Shown piece after piece: positions 1-9,035 of a DNA stretch of 10,979 nt. The translations under genes were made by a program, and so were the position numbers. The notes under the pieces were generated by a model. The model was given only the letters and a program-made list of their open reading frames with translations. It searched no databases and was not told the origin of the DNA. The stretch is from the NCBI GenBank assembly GCA_028456385.1, contig JALNQF010000922.1, positions 1 to 10,979 on the forward strand. Reading direction: 5' to 3'. Positions within the stretch are counted from its first letter, which is position 1; the number at the start of each line of letters is the position of its first letter. The DNA comes from Ophiosphaerella korrae. Its lineage: Eukaryota; Ascomycota; Dothideomycetes; Pleosporales; Phaeosphaeriaceae.

Positions 1-19
1 AAATAAACTAGGCTATACG

Positions 20-80
20 TTCTAAAAATTTTATAGATTACTACTTTATATATAATCTTTAATCTATTAAATTTTTAGAA
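20..80. repeat. Imperfect inverted repeat (hairpin)
   Basis: Bases 20-39 and 61-80 are inverted copies of each other, matching at 19 of 20 positions around a 21-base AT-rich loop. The arms are themselves AT-rich, so a chance origin is possible. It lies outside the recognisable retrotransposon coding sequence, in the stretch at the window edge that carries the 39-nt flanking repeat. No function can be assigned; it could be the remains of a small transposon or a RIP-shaped palindrome. Confidence 0.5.
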
Positions 81-141
81 GTTATTATAGTATAGTTATC
101 GAGATATTAGATGTTAAATTTTCGATTTTTTAGTATATTTT

Positions 142-192
142 AGAGTAGCTATCTTAGTAATATAGCCGCTTTGCTAATAGAATACGTTATAA
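142..192 (+). repeat. Left copy of the flanking inverted repeat
   Basis: Bases 154-192 match the reverse complement of 10826-10864 at 38 of 39 positions; the single difference (C at 167) is a C/T transition. Similarity continues outward for about 12 more bases (142-153) with only transition differences, then fades. The inner edge at 192/193 is sharp and coincides with the point where the minus-strand reverse transcriptase stops being readable. It may be the end of a third repeat family interrupted by, or interrupting, the Gypsy block. Plus-strand translation gives the peptide SNIAALLIEYVI, also readable at the other copy, but nothing shows that it is coding. Confidence 0.8.
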
Positions 193-770
193 GTAGCCTA
201 AAGTTATAATAAAGGTCTACTTAATTATATCTAGAGAAGAAGTCTATTTAGAATATAATATAGTAACCTATAAATTCCTCTAAGAATTTATATAGGTTTA
301 GAAGTAAGTTAGTATTTTTAATAGTTATACTATTAGTACGCTAAGTATTATTAATAAGTTAGTATCCCTAGTCTTTTTTCTTTACTAGAAACTAAAAGTT
401 ACTATATTAGCTTTTACTTAATTTAAAGACTTTTAAGCTTAACTATTTTTAAATTATTTTATTAACTATATTTATTAGTTTATAAAGTATAAAAAACCTA
501 TCTTTTTTCTAAGCTTTATAAAGTACTATATTAAATTAAACTAGAAAGATAATATTAGGGTAGATATAGCCTAATTCTATAAAGTTAAAGCTTAACGTAG
601 CTTCTTAATATAGTAAAACTTTAATTAGTATTTTTTTTCTACTTAGCTATAGCTAGTTAATAATCTTTATTTTTACTAGCTACTTAAGTTCTACTTTTAC
701 TTTTTAGTCTAATTAACTCTTTACTTTATAAAGCTATACTAAGAAGTTATAGACTAGCTATACTTCTTTA
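193..770 (-). pseudogene. Reverse transcriptase N-terminal half (Gypsy Pol), broken
   Basis: Codons run on the minus strand with first bases at positions of the form 3n+1. Visible blocks: a segment of the type that precedes RT in this fungal Gypsy group (E-A-T-L-S-F-N-F then E-L-G-Y-I-Y-P-N, about 590-520), then F-L-V-K-K-K-D (about 391-371), then the L-I-N-N block, I-T-I-K-N-T-N-L, a F-L-E-E-F stretch and I-D-F-F-S-R-Y-N (about 230). In the family these are the start of the fingers and palm, with I-D-F-F-S holding the first catalytic Asp; that Asp codon (GAC) is intact here. The Y-x-D-D motif and thumb are missing: similarity ends at 193, where the 39-nt repeat starts. At least eight in-frame TAA/TAG codons make it non-functional. 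Confidence 0.85.
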
Positions 771-779
771 CTTTTTAAC

Positions 780-1990
780 TTATATATAGTATTTAAATTA
801 AATTATAGCTTTATCTTTAATAAGCCTTTAAGTATCTATTTTCTTTTTTTTACTTATTATTATATCTTTATAAGGTCTTTTAGGATTTCTAAAATACTAT
901 TATCTAGAGAAATACTTACTTATTATATTATTATTAGATCTACTTATAGATTATTCTATAATTCCTAGTATAAATACTAGGTACTACTAAAAGTTCTTTA
1001 TACGTCTCCTTTTTATTTCTTTATTTTCTAGGTATCTATTTATAGAACTCTACTCCTAGTAGTAAGGTATCTTACTAGTTTTTCTCTTATTATTATATTT
1101 TTTTTTATACTTTTTATTTTATTTAATATTACTATAAACTTTATAAATATATTTTATTCTATAACTAAACTTTATAGTATATTTTTAGCTATTATCTTCT
1201 TATTTAAAAGGCTATTAATAATCTATTATAAATAGATTCTTAAAAATTATTAAGTAAGAGAGACTTCTTATAATAAAGAAGTTAGACTAAACTTTAATAT
1301 ATTTAATTATAACTAGTACGCCCTATATAATCTCTTTAAATAACTCCTTTACTCTATTTATAGTAACTAGCTATGCTCTAGCTATTTCTTTAGGTATAAA
1401 AGTTATACTTAAGCTAGTAGCTAGAGCTATTTTAAAGTAGATTATATTAAGTTTTACTCTTAAATTAAGTAAAGCTAGTAGTCTAATCTTATAGACTTAG
1501 TTAATTACCTTTAAGTATATTTTTCTAAGTTTTTTAATCCTACTAAGTTAGTTTTATTCTAGGTACTCTTTTACTATATTTATATTAGCTATAAAACTAG
1601 TAAGGCGTATAAGTATAATAATATAGAGTACTTTAGTAAAAGAGCCTAAGAGTCTATAAGCTCTATATCTAATAATTTATCTATTTATAGCTTTTACTAT
1701 TACTTAGTTAAATATATTAGTATTTATTATATATAGGTAAAGGCTATTCTAAAATAGAGTTACTAGTAGTACTTTAAAGCTTTTAAGTATTTTTCTTAAG
1801 TTTTTAGTTATACTTACTATTACTCTTATATTTATAAACTCTCTTAACTTATCTACTATAAAAGTAAGCTTTATAAGCTTTTTAAGAAAGTTAAGTTTAT
1901 TAGCTAGAAGTATTTATATAAGTATAAATACTACTACTTCTATAACTATTAATATTACTTCTTTAATATTTAATTCTATAGTATTAATTT
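780..1990 (-). pseudogene. Retropepsin-like protease and linker (Gypsy Pol), broken
   Basis: This section reads with first bases at 3n+2, one base out of phase with the RT below it, so an indel lies near 760-900. The aspartic protease is recognisable: around 1458-1466 the family's Asp-Ser-Gly triplet now reads Asn-Leu-Arg, inside A-L-L-N-L-R-V-K-L-N-I-I. It is followed by I-P-K-E-I-A-R-A (about 1390) and, near 1270-1225, the C-terminal signature R-S-L-S-Y-L-I-I-F-K-N-L-F-I-I-D, which in the family precedes the end of the protease. Asp to Asn fits TpG-to-TpA RIP after a T. The upstream 1530-1990 portion is open apart from a few TAA/TAG codons but carries no motif I recognise; 780-1190 is a Lys/Arg/Ser-rich linker toward RT. 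Confidence 0.75.
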
Positions 1991-2040
1991 ATATAAGCTT
2001 CTTTACGTAGTTTTTTTATTTATCTATTTTTTTAAAAAGT

Positions 2041-4100
2041 AATTTTAAATCTATTTCTATTTTTATATTATTTAATTAAGTCTACTTAGATTTAAAAAAT
2101 TTAGTTTTTTTTTATTTTTTTTATTTTTGTATAGCTAGAATAGGTACTAAGAGCTCTTAGGTCCTAAACCTTACTATAGTAATATATATAGTTTTAGTAA
2201 TATCTTGTTCTAAATTATCTATTATACTACTAAGTATATTTATTACTACTATTATCTAAGGCTATACTAGCTATTATATTATAAAGTTTAGTATTACCTA
2301 AGAGTCTATTTCTTTATACTTTAGGTCTTATATTCTTTACTAGATATACTAGATTATTATTTTATTCTAGTTACTTCTTACTCTAATCTATTTAATTAAC
2401 ACTTAGTATATTAGCTCTATACTCTATTAGTATCTTCTTATTTCTATATTAAACTAAATCTATATATTAAGTATTAAAGCTTTTCTTTCTTTATAGTTAT
2501 TAATATAGTAATTTAATTTTTTATACCTAATATAACTATAAAAGTCTAAACTTATACTTACTATATTATTCTAATACTAAAGTCCTATGTTATTTTAAAA
2601 TAGTAGTATATAGTTCTTTTAAAATTATAGCTATACTATAAAAGGTATTACTAATTATTAGTTTACTATAGCGGAAAGGGTCTATAGATATTTCTTTACT
2701 TTTATTTATCTTTTTATAACTAAGTATACTTTTAGTAACTAGATAATTTATTAAGCTTTAGTATTTAGGTTATTTATAGCTATTAGAGCAATTACTTAGA
2801 GTTTTATTATTTTAAATTATTTTATAAGAATATTAACTTTTAATTATATAACTTCTATTTTTAGAAGTATTTAGACTCTTTTCTATCTTTAAGTTTAGTT
2901 ATAAGAGTTAGGTATAAGCTTTATATTAATAGGGTTTAATATTCCTTTAAGTATTATATATAGCTATTTCTTATAGCTTCTAAGCTTTAGTACCTTTATA
3001 GTTCTTTTAAAGGCTAAGTTAAAATATTTTACTTATAAGTTTTTCTATACTAGCTAGTTAAAGTACTTCTAGATTATTAAAAAGTTAAAGTCTTTTATAT
3101 TTTTATACTTAGGTTATATTTATTAAAGACTTTTTATAAGTAGTACTTATTAAGTTTTTTTACTAAGTAGTATCTCTTTATAGCTTCTATAATTATTTTT
3201 ACTTACTAGTACTTTATAAACTAAGAGCTAAAGTTATTAAAGTAGTCTTAGAGAGAAAAGTTATCTATAAGTATTACTTTAGCTAGGTTTAATGTACTTT
3301 TTCTATTTCTTTTTATTATACTTTATTCAACCTTTTAAACTTATTTCTTATTACTTCTCTAACTTTTACTTAATCTTTAGCTTTATTTACTTCTATAAAC
3401 TTTGTTATACTTTATTTAATAATATCTTTTCTTTTCTTATTCCTAAACGTAATAATATTATAGATCTAGTCTCTAATAGGCTATCTATAAAGAATTACTT
3501 TTTCTTTAATACTTATAAAGGGTCTAGGGTAGAGAGCTATTAGAGTACGCTTAGTACTATCGATAAGCTCTAGTAGGCTAAGTAACTAGCACGTACTAAC
3601 TCTATTAGCTAGTTTATTCCTTTATATATAACTTAGTACAACTCTAAGTAAGTTCTAAACAAGTATAAAGAACTTTAAGTAATAATAACTAGTATATATA
3701 TTATATACTACTATAATAGCTTAACTAGCTATTTACTTTTTTTTATCTAGATTAGCTTAGTAGTATATCGTCTTTATAATACTATCTAGAAACTATATTA
3801 TATTAGTACTATTAAACTTAAACTTTTTATTTATAAATAGGTTTTATTTACTATTATATACTTTACTATACTATTCTACTATTATTTTTATAGCTACTAT
3901 AAGCTAGTTAAATATATTAAAAGATATTTTTATTATTAGTTAAGGTATATTTAAGATAGTAGAGTTATTCTCTATAATTAGTATACTAATTCTTTTAAGT
4001 ATTAGGTTTAGAAGTCTTAAGTTATATAAAGAAGTTCTTAGCTAGTAAAGAGATAGCTTTAGTAGAGTCTCTTTATTAGATAATAAGTTAGATTTTATAG
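2041..4100 (-). pseudogene. Gag-like region of the minus-strand Gypsy element
   Basis: Read with first bases at 3n, the minus strand gives about 690 codons in which the stops are almost only TAA/TAG, the pattern left by lost Gln and Trp codons. The frame can be followed from near 4100 to about 2041. The translation is rich in Lys, Asn, Ser and Gln-derived stops, fitting a nucleic-acid-binding structural Gag. An aromatic cluster near 2190-2170 (Y-I-Y-Y-Y-S-K-V) could be a decayed CCHC knuckle whose Cys codons became Tyr, but this is uncertain. It sits directly upstream of the protease in the expected order. No start codon can be chosen, because ATG becomes ATA wherever RIP acts. The 83-codon plus-strand ORF at 3292-3543 is antisense to it. 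Confidence 0.6.
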
Positions 4101-4408
4101 TGTAAAATTACTTTATAATATTTTTTTTTTACTACTTTCTTTATATATTATTTATCTATAATTATAGTATACTACTTATTACTTCTAGGCTGTTTCTTCT
4201 TACTATACTACTTATTATCTTTTTCTATCCTTACTATTTTCTTACTAGTTCTTTTTTAATTTTAATATTCTTATTATTTATACTTTTACTAGCTATTTAT
4301 TAAGTACTTAAAGGCTTATTAGAAGATTTTCTAATATTTCCTATTAGCTTTTTTATTTTTAGCTAGTTATACTACTAGCCTTTTATACTACCTATTATAG
4401 ATATAACA
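4101..4408 (-). repeat. Candidate LTR, probably of the minus-strand element
   Basis: A pyrimidine-rich 308-base stretch begins TGT (4101-4103) and ends ACA (4406-4408), so it has the TG...CA termini of an LTR on either strand. TG and CA are scarce here, so their presence at both edges stands out. It lies just upstream of the minus-strand gag reading, and the minus strand carries a TATA-like site near its start. No second copy is in the window to confirm it, and no matching target-site duplication is visible (flanks TATAG and AGAGA). It could instead belong to the plus-strand element or be a chance pairing. Confidence 0.3.
4379..4387 (-). promoter_or_regulatory. TATA-box-like site (TATAAAAGG)
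   Basis: The minus strand reads TATAAAAGG, a close match to the eukaryotic TATA consensus, about 21 bases inside the proposed LTR start at 4408. It faces the minus-strand gag. AT-rich RIP sequence makes TATA-like strings common, although the trailing GG is less so. Only a possible promoter remnant. Confidence 0.25.
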
Positions 4409-4659
4409 AGAGAAATTATAATAGAGCTAATTAGTTTTAACTTAAGTACTAATAAAGTATAGGATAAGTAAAGTAATAAGCTAGATTAAGAAATAACTTA
4501 TAACTAAGATATATAATATAATCCCTTAATCTATAAAGTATATAGATAGAAAATAATTCTAGATTAATACATTAATAGATTAGTATAAGTATATAGGTAG
4601 TAATAATATATATTACTAAGATAGTTTTAGTAATCTAATTTCTAACTAAGAGTAATAAT
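4409..4659 (+). other. Leader between the two elements, no gene seen
   Basis: About 250 bases separate the candidate LTR from the first readable Gag codons. Base composition switches here from T-rich to A-rich on the plus strand, marking the change of coding strand. A primer-binding site would be expected in such a leader, but no stretch matches a tRNA 3' end that I can recognise. Small hairpins occur at 4598-4634. Confidence 0.4.
4598..4634. repeat. Three-armed alternating hairpin
   Basis: Bases 4598-4604 (TAGTAAT) pair with 4612-4618 (ATTACTA), and 4612-4619 (ATTACTAA) can instead pair with 4627-4634 (TTAGTAAT). The middle arm is shared, so the two hairpins exclude each other. They lie in the leader of the plus-strand element. 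Arms of 7-8 bases in such AT-rich sequence may be chance. Confidence 0.45.
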
Positions 4660-5934
4660 ATATTAATATCGCAAGAATTATTCTATTATTTACAAGTTTA
4701 TTACTTAATTACTATACGCACTTTAGTTATTAACTTTTTATCTACTAACTATGTTTTAAAGAAGTTTCCTATAGTTAATAATAAGTAACTCTATTATACC
4801 TTACTAATTTAGTTATTAATAGAAGTAAAGCGTAAGTAGCGTATAGTCTAAGCTAATATAATAGTAGAAAGTATAACTAAGAAAGAAGGTAAAGCACCTC
4901 TAAGTAGTTATAAGTTAGATAATACTAACTAGGTAGTAGTTAAGATAAACTTAAAAAACCTAATTACTAATAGAGAGGGTATACAACTACTAATTAATAC
5001 TCTAACTACGTAGAATACAAAATTACAAGAATATATTAAGTAAAATATAGCTTAAATTAAGGCTATAATAGCTAGACAAGATTAGATAGAAAAGATTACC
5101 TAGAGACTAGAGATAAGTATAATAAAGAAGCTACTTAAGATACTTATACTTAAGAAGTTTAATAGAATAAAAAAGAACTTAAAACTTTTCCTAGTATTAG
5201 TATAACTATAGATAAACGTATAAGTATTACACTTTAATATAGAAGAAAAAAATATTACGTATATTAGAATATACTTTAAAGAAAATATAATAAGATAGTT
5301 TAAACTTTACTAGATAGACTATATAATATAAGCGCTAAGAATAAAGAAAGATAAGATAAAGGCTATTTTTAAAAGTTATAAATACTTTATATAAAGAATA
5401 AAAGTAGTATTTAAAGATATAAATATTACCTAATAAGCTAAAAAAAAGCTTAAAAAGCTTAGATAATATAAAAGTATACAAGAGTATATATTATAGTTAA
5501 AATAATTATTATAAAATATAGAATAGAACAAGCTATCTCTAATATTAAGGTTTAAATAAAGACTAAACGTAAGTATCTAATATAAGTTAATCTAAATAGA
5601 GAAACTAAAGACACTTAACGCTTTAAAAAGATAGTAATAAGAAGAATAAAGACTTTATATACTTTAACTATAGAAAGAAAAGCTACTATATAAAAGATTA
5701 TTAGTTAAAGAAGAAAGATATAGTATACTATAAATATTAGTAACTAAAATACTTTATAAAAGACTATAAAAGTAAAACCTAAAGAAAGAAGCCTAGATAA
5801 AGATAACTAAAGATAAAAAGGAAGTACTAAAAGTAGAAAAAGAGCCCTAAGAAAAAGTAGTAGTAAATAGAGAGTTATAGTATATAATACTTAACTAAAC
5901 CTTTTATTATAATAATAACTATCGCAAGTTAGAG
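4660..5934 (+). pseudogene. Gag polyprotein of the plus-strand Gypsy element, broken
   Basis: Frame 1 reads through about 425 codons with mostly TAA/TAG stops. The central part resembles the capsid domain of fungal Gypsy Gag: a K-K-F-N-R-I-K-K-N-L-K-L-F-L segment (about 5155-5190) followed by a L-H-F-N-I-E-E-K block, then R-*-F-K-L-Y, in which the stop sits where the family has Trp. Further on are Y-K-S-I-Q-E-Y and N-V-S-I-*-Y-K-L-I (about 5570). A coiled, Lys/Glu-rich tail follows to about 5870. A zinc knuckle would be expected near 5900-5930, but its Cys pattern cannot be confirmed. The start is unknown; 4660 is where the translation begins to look protein-like, and the first 140 codons may be leader. 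Confidence 0.75.
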
Positions 5935-6119
5935 CTCTGCTCTATACAATTTAGGTAAGCCCGTAGTAGTAAGTAAGCTACACAAGCTATTCGAGCTACT
6001 CTACTATATATAAGTAGCTTAGCTTAGATAGCTCTTTAATTAATAATTATCTCCTACTTATTCTTAAGCTCGTATCTTGTAACAATAACTACTATATATA
6101 CCTTTTAAGAAAGTAAAGA
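5935..6119 (+). other. Gag-Pol junction, frame unclear
   Basis: Between the last clear Gag codons (frame 1) and the first clear Pol codons (frame 3) lie about 185 bases where neither frame is convincing. It is pyrimidine-richer than its surroundings and keeps several CA dinucleotides. Pol lies in the -1 phase relative to Gag, so translation of the ancestor could have used a -1 frameshift, but an indel during decay would look the same. Confidence 0.4.
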
Positions 6120-7080
6120 AATAGTTAGTTCTTATAGAAAAGAAAAGTAGTAGTAATAAAAAAATAAACTTAAGACTAGCTTAAAGAGATATAAAGTCTA
6201 AAGAGTCTACTAATAGAAGATTTAGAAAGAGAAGAGCTCTTAATACTCTTAATTACTACTAAAGGACTAGTAAGTAATAAAGAGACTACTATAGTCGCCT
6301 CTAAAGAACTATAAAGTAATAAGAGATAAGTTAAAATAAAAAGTATAGAGTATACCTAACTTAATAAAGAAATCTATAATAGTAATAGTATAGAAAGTAT
6401 ATAGAAACCTATTATATAAGAGTAATTTATTTTAAAATACTTACTAGTTATAAGTATAGAAGAAGCGTATAAAGACTAGAAAATATATAATCCTAAAGTA
6501 ATAAAGTTTATAACATTCTAATAATAGATAGAGTAATATATAGTTATAGTTAGAAGAATACTAATATAAAGAGAATAGTAATACTTTATAAAGAAAACGT
6601 AATAGATAAATAAAGCTTATATACTAAATATACTAGTAGTATACTATATCTTAGTAAAAATTATACCTAGTAGAAATAAGTACTAGAAAGAGGATAATAA
6701 AAAGATAAATCTAGAATATCTAGTATAATTTAACGTAGTATAAGTATTATACCTAGATAGTAAGTACTATATATACAAGTAGCCTAAATAAAGAAACTAC
6801 GCTTAGCTAGTATAGTAAGAAAGTTATAACTACGTATAATTAATAGAAAGTAAATACATTAAAAGTTAAGAAATAATTAGAATACCTAATAAAGAGTATG
6901 TAGTAATTAGACTAAGAAAGAAACTATCTTAGGAGTATAACTTAGGAAACCCTTAGTACAAATATATAGAAGATAAATACCTAAAATATAAAAACTATAA
7001 GTATAAAGTAAAGTAATAGCTTAAAAAAAGTAGATAATTTATAAAATAGCCTAAGTAAGTAAAACTTAAAAGTACTATAA
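6120..7080 (+). other. Linker region between Gag and protease in Pol
   Basis: About 320 codons in the Pol phase precede the protease. The first part is charged and Gln-derived (many TAA/TAG); the middle contains recognisable protein-like runs such as E-E-A-Y-K-D and N-P-K-V-I-K-F-I (about 6455-6515) and S-K-Y-Y-I-Y-K (about 6762). The end is Lys-rich with Pro-Lys repeats. I do not recognise a domain. Many fungal Gypsy elements carry a variable spacer between the zinc knuckle and the protease, but this one is long. Confidence 0.6.
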
Positions 7081-7088
7081 GCTTACAC

Positions 7089-7450
7089 GTTACAAAAATA
7101 AGTACTTTCTAGAAAAAGTATATATAAATTATAATTAATAGTAAAGCTACTAGGAACTTTATATCTAAAAAGTTTATAGAAGACTAAAGAATATATTCTA
7201 TAACTAAGAAGTACTCTTAATAACTAAGTATAATTAAAAGAAAACTATTCTAAGAACTAATAAAGTTAAAAATAGTACTCTCTATACTAGAACTAAGAGG
7301 GCTAAAGATTAGAAATATAGTTATAGATATAATAATAATTAATAATAAATAAAATATAATCTTAGGGATACTATAGCTATAGATATCTAACCTAAGAATT
7401 AATTAGAAAATAGAGAAAATTAGTTACCTTAAGAAAGACATATTAAAAGC
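7089..7450 (+). pseudogene. Retropepsin (aspartic protease) domain
   Basis: The translation has the retropepsin order. A beta strand I-I-I leads into N-S-K-A-T-R-N-F-I-S (7137 onward), where the family has Asp-Ser-Gly-Ala-Thr. Later comes N-I-I-L-G-I-L (about 7360), corresponding to the I-I-L-G-x-x-W-L flap-end motif with Trp turned to stop. The Asp codon is now AAT after a T, as expected for TpG-to-TpA RIP on the other strand. The domain would have cleaved Gag and Pol. Confidence 0.85.
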
Positions 7451-7619
7451 TAATATATATATATATAAAGGTAAATTCTTAAATAAATATAAGAAGTAAG
7501 AAAAGTACCTTATAGAACGTAAAGAATTTCTTCTAAAAGATTAGCTATAAGACTTAGTAATAGACTTAGAAGAAAAGAAAGACGTAAAATAGAGTCTAGT
7601 ATATTAAAAAATAGAAGAA

Positions 7620-8200
7620 GAATTAAATATTAAGTAAGTGTATATTAAAAACGTAATAAAGAAAAGATAAATACAAAACTCCTAATCTTTAGTAGTATAT
7701 AAACTTATATTTATAGATAAAAAAGATATAAGTAAGAACTAATACTACTTACTATATATAGAAAAAATACAAGATAAACTATAAAAAGCGTAAATTATTA
7801 TAAAGTTCGATGTCTAGAACGTATACTTCTTAATTAAAATTAAGAAAGGTAATAAGTAGAAAATAGGGTTTTAAACACAATATAAATTATTTAAATATAT
7901 AGTTATACCTTTTAGATTAATAAATACCCTAGTAGTATTCTAAGAAAGAATTAATATAGTCTTAAGAAAGTACCTAGACGTATTTATATTTATATACTTA
8001 GATAATATCTTTATATTTTTAGAATTAGAAGAAGAATACGTATAATATATACAAAAAGTAATAGAGAGATTAGTAGAAAATAAATTATATCTTAAAATAA
8101 GAAAATGCGAGTTCTATATAAAAGAGATAGACTTCCTTAAATTTATTATAGAACTAAGAAAAATAAAAATTAACTTAAGTAAGATAAAGTTAATCTAAAA
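7620..8200 (+). pseudogene. Reverse transcriptase domain
   Basis: In phase are Y-Y-L-L-Y-I-E-K-I-Q-D-K-L (about 7740), I-K-F-D-V (about 7800) with the first catalytic Asp intact, I-P-F-R-L-I-N-T (about 7905; the family has M-P-F-G-L-T-N-A), and F-I-Y-L-D-N-I-F-I-F (7989-8018), where the second Asp of Y-L-D-D has become Asn. L-Y-L-K-I-R-K-C-E-F then marks the thumb region (about 8085-8115), with its Cys codon TGC surviving. The usual V-D-Y-R-x-L-N block before it is not visible, suggesting a short internal deletion near 7690-7735. Confidence 0.9.
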
Positions 8201-8419
8201 ATAGCTAATACTAAAAAACCTATAAGAAGTATAGTAGTTTTATAAGATAGTAAACTTTTATAGAAAGTTAATAGTAAGATAGTCTAAGTAAATAAAACTT
8301 ATAATAAAACTTATAAAGATAGATATACTATTTAAATAGAGTTAAGAATATAATAAGGTATTTAATTAGACTAAATAAAGGTTTATAGAAAACCTAGTTA
8401 TTAGAATATATAATCTAGA

Positions 8420-8800
8420 ATTACTAGCTATAGTTAAAATAGACACATCTAACTTAGTCTATAAGATAGTACTAATACAAGAAGACTAAGCTATAAAGTA
8501 AGAATACTTAGTTAAATACTTCTCTAAGAAAATAAAGCTCGTAGAGCTTAACTACCTAATATATAATAAAAAAATCCTAGTAATCTATAAATTATATAAG
8601 TAATAGAGAGTATACTTATAAAGAGTAAAATATAAGATAAAAGTCTATACTAACTATAAGAACTTTATAGAGTTTATAATAAATAAAGACTTATTATAAT
8701 ACTATATAAGATTATAAAAATACTTATTAACGTTTAACTTTAAAGTTATCTATATAAAAAGAAAAGATAACTAGTTTATAGATACTTAAAGTAGAAGACT
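8420..8800 (+). pseudogene. RNase H domain
   Basis: The segment starts with I-D-T-S-N (8439 onward, family T-D-A-S) with the catalytic Asp codon intact. It continues with K-Y-F-S-K-K-I (about 8515), E-L-N-Y-L-I-Y-N-K-K-I (about 8545), V-Y-T-N-Y-K-N-F (about 8640; the family has T-D-H-x-x-L) and S-R-R-L-D-L near 8800. It follows RT directly in the same phase. It would have removed the RNA strand during reverse transcription. Confidence 0.85.
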
Positions 8801-9035
8801 AGACTTATAAAAAAAAGTAAACGTAACTAGTATAGTTCTTATAAAGAATAAGAAAGGATACTTAGTTTTAAATAAACCTAAAATAGCTATAATACTAAAG
8901 AGAATAAGTAGTAAGTTAAATAAATAAGTTAAAAAAGAAATAGTAAAAGCTTCTAAAGAAATAGAGAATCTAGAAAACTAAAATAAACTAGTAAAGGCTA
9001 CTAGAGGAATATATATCTTAGGCTAAATTTAAAGA

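Larger units (their letters stand above)
193..4408 (-). mobile_element. RIP-degraded Ty3/Gypsy retrotransposon, 3' truncated
   Basis: The minus strand reads, 5' to 3', as a Gag-like region, a retropepsin and the N-terminal part of a Gypsy reverse transcriptase. The plus strand here is T-rich, so the coding strand is A-rich, as usual for these elements. Nearly every in-frame stop is TAA or TAG, as expected when CAA, CAG and TGG codons are hit by CpA-to-TpA changes. Three reading frames are needed to follow it (gag, protease, RT), so indels have also built up. RNase H, integrase and the 3' LTR are absent from the window. The outer limit at 4408 rests on a weak LTR prediction. It lies head-to-head with a second Gypsy element. 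Confidence 0.85.

Noticed and set aside
3292..3543. Plus-strand ORF of 83 codons
   Set aside because: It is antisense to the minus-strand Gag-like reading, is dominated by Phe, Tyr, Leu and Ile as expected from T-rich sequence, and matches no family I know.
130..3600. A hAT-type or other DNA transposase on the plus strand of the left half
   Set aside because: No dimerisation or DDE motif could be found on the plus strand, while the minus strand gave ordered Gag, protease and RT motifs.
4508..4590. Possible 5' copy of the candidate 3' LTR start (compare 10374-10465)
   Set aside because: Short matches such as AATTCTA and TTTAAAGTATA/TATAAAGTATA align only with many gaps, and AT-rich sequence produces such matches by chance.
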